Source of the DNA: Datnioides undecimradiatus
Taxonomy: Eukaryota; Chordata; Actinopteri; Lobotiformes; Datnioididae
Direction: 5' to 3'
Length of the DNA stretch: 64,000 nucleotides
Assembly (NCBI GenBank): GCA_008933995.1
Contig: WARS01000013.1
Coordinates: forward strand, 15,069,806-15,133,805
Under the pieces are notes generated by a model. It did no database searches. It was not told the origin of the DNA and saw nothing but the letters and a program-made list of their open reading frames with translations. How positions within the stretch are numbered: the first letter of the stretch is position 1; each line of letters starts with the position of its first letter. A program made the translations under genes and the position numbers. Below, piece after piece: positions 62,517 through 64,000 of the stretch.

Positions 62517-64000
62517 TTTAACTCACTTTCACCTGATCTGATCTGACGTGATAGGTTAGTGATGTGTGAAGTTCTCAATCTCTTATTTACTGCTGCTGTC
62601 TGCAACAAGGTCAGGGGCTGCCAGTCTTCGTAGTCCTTGAACTTGAACAGGAACAGGTCTAATTGTCCTCAGGTCCATTCTGGAGCAGGACAAATGTGCC
62701 TAGGGGGCTTTCATACTGGTTCTTTGTTGTTTGGAAAAGTAATTTATCACTGGAAAGACCTCAAATTTATATGAATAAGCTTTAACTGAATTTCTATGCA
62801 CTTATTCCACATGCAAGCATACTTTATGTTTGACTGCAAATTAAAATCAGATCCTGGTACATTGCTGAGAAGGCTCTTAACATTAGACATGTCTTGCAGC
62901 TTTTGTTACTTGACGGTAAAAAAATATAAAACACCAGTTACAGGCCACGGCTGAGTGACATACTTAGCCTTGACAAGCCGTAACTTGGCAACATCCAAGA
63001 ATTTATTTGAGAAGAATGGAGAGAAGAGTGCGAGAGGAGACAGTGTGAGAGAGGAAATTGGCAAGCCTGCCTTCACACTACAGCTCAATATCATTTCCAA
63101 CACACTCAGTAATGGCTGTGTTTGGTGTTAGAGATTCATATTCTTCTTACTGAGTCTGTTTTACAGCAATTGTTGACAGAAACACAAACAGTCCCCCTTA
63201 AGAACTGAGTTATCCCTTGTAATCCTCACTTATATCTGATTCAATACGCAGTCCAAGTCTGAAATCTCTAGTTACAGAGTGGTGACTTTACAACACAGCA
63301 GACTCACACACACAGTGCTGGCTCCCTACGGGGGGAAACCTAAACCCACCGTTTAGATCCTGGAGATTAGCTCTATGTTTACCAACTCCCTCTATTCTCA
63401 CTCTTTCTATACTTTGTGCAGTGCGAGGTTGGGTGTTGAAAAGCCCCGCATCGCAGGACTTCCGCTCCTCTGCAAGAGGTCACACAACATGTTTCCACAG
63501 CTTGAATGACTTGGATGTCAGGTTAGGAAAATAGAAATTTTTACAGCTATGGACATTTTTCATCTTGTCACATTTTTTTCTCCACAAACAAAAAAAAACT
63601 AACAAGTGTTTACTACCGTTTGAGGTACTGCACTCTTGGGCCTCTGAGGTCACATCACCATTAGAGAACCTGGTTGACTTCAGGGTTAGTGGTGTGACCC
63701 TGGATTTAGATTTAAAAAATAGCTGCGCTAGTGAAGTGAAAAGGGGGATGGGGTGCTGTTCTATTGACCAGTTCATTGCCCTCAGTTCATCAACAAAATG
63801 AAACCAGCTTCTATAAATGGTTCAGTTGTCCTATAAAACTGGAAACCCTCCCACATGTGCACACACTTTGACTGAGTACTGTAAAAGAAGATTTTCCTCA
63901 GCATGCACAGAACCATTTAATGCGTTTGTGTATTACGCAGGCTTAACCTACTCTAAACATGTTTGCAGGCAGAATGAATTGGAGATTAATTTGACTGCTG

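Larger units (their letters stand above)
59965..64000 (-). other. prickle2 intron running to the window edge
   Basis: No upstream prickle2 exon was found; the conserved segment that precedes the PET exons (EEYAWVPPG in human) has no counterpart here. It holds CA repeats and a copy of the dispersed fish repeat. ORFs in it do not resemble proteins. Confidence 0.55.

Overview
The window is vertebrate nuclear DNA and, by gene content, a ray-finned (teleost) fish, probably a percomorph. The genes have many short exons with GT-AG introns. Their products closely match vertebrate proteins, and the repeats (a dispersed percomorph-type element, LINE/SINE-like 3' tails, many TC/CA/TA microsatellites) are of fish type. 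Species cannot be told from the sequence.

Layout, left to right: (1) 33-1951 (+), the 3' two thirds of an interferon-induced Mx GTPase gene, cut by the left edge. (2) 2726-4899 (-), complete thoc7, convergent with Mx. (3) 12633-28565 (+), complete coding region of atxn7, with a possible 5' noncoding exon near 5.9-6.1 kb, two introns of about 5 kb and a 3' UTR of about 3.2 kb. (4) 31961-35617 (-), complete psmd6, tail to tail with atxn7. (5) 38367-42317 (+), a class II GLUT-type sugar transporter of the SLC2A11/SLC2A15 kind, complete except for its initiating exon. (6) About 10 kb with no recognised gene. (7) 52599-59964 (-), prickle2 from the PET domain to the C-terminal CIIS prenylation motif; its 5' exons lie beyond the right edge.

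The order thoc7-atxn7-psmd6-prickle2 is the same as on human chromosome 3p14, so this is an old vertebrate linkage block. Relative to human, Mx sits beside thoc7 and a sugar transporter sits between psmd6 and prickle2. The genes do not form a functional unit: they serve antiviral defence (Mx), mRNA export (thoc7), the SAGA deubiquitinase module (atxn7), the 26S proteasome lid (psmd6), sugar transport, and planar cell polarity (prickle2).

I found no clearly new biological system. The points most worth checking are: the all-CAG but interrupted glutamine cluster of atxn7 with a separate fish-type glycine run; CTCF-like motifs at or near gene boundaries; the nearly abutting 3' ends of atxn7 and psmd6; TC microsatellites that serve directly as splice-acceptor pyrimidine tracts; several non-repetitive blocks that look like conserved enhancers; and a 93-codon ORF with a signal-peptide-like start and a Cys-rich remainder in the psmd6-prickle2 interval.
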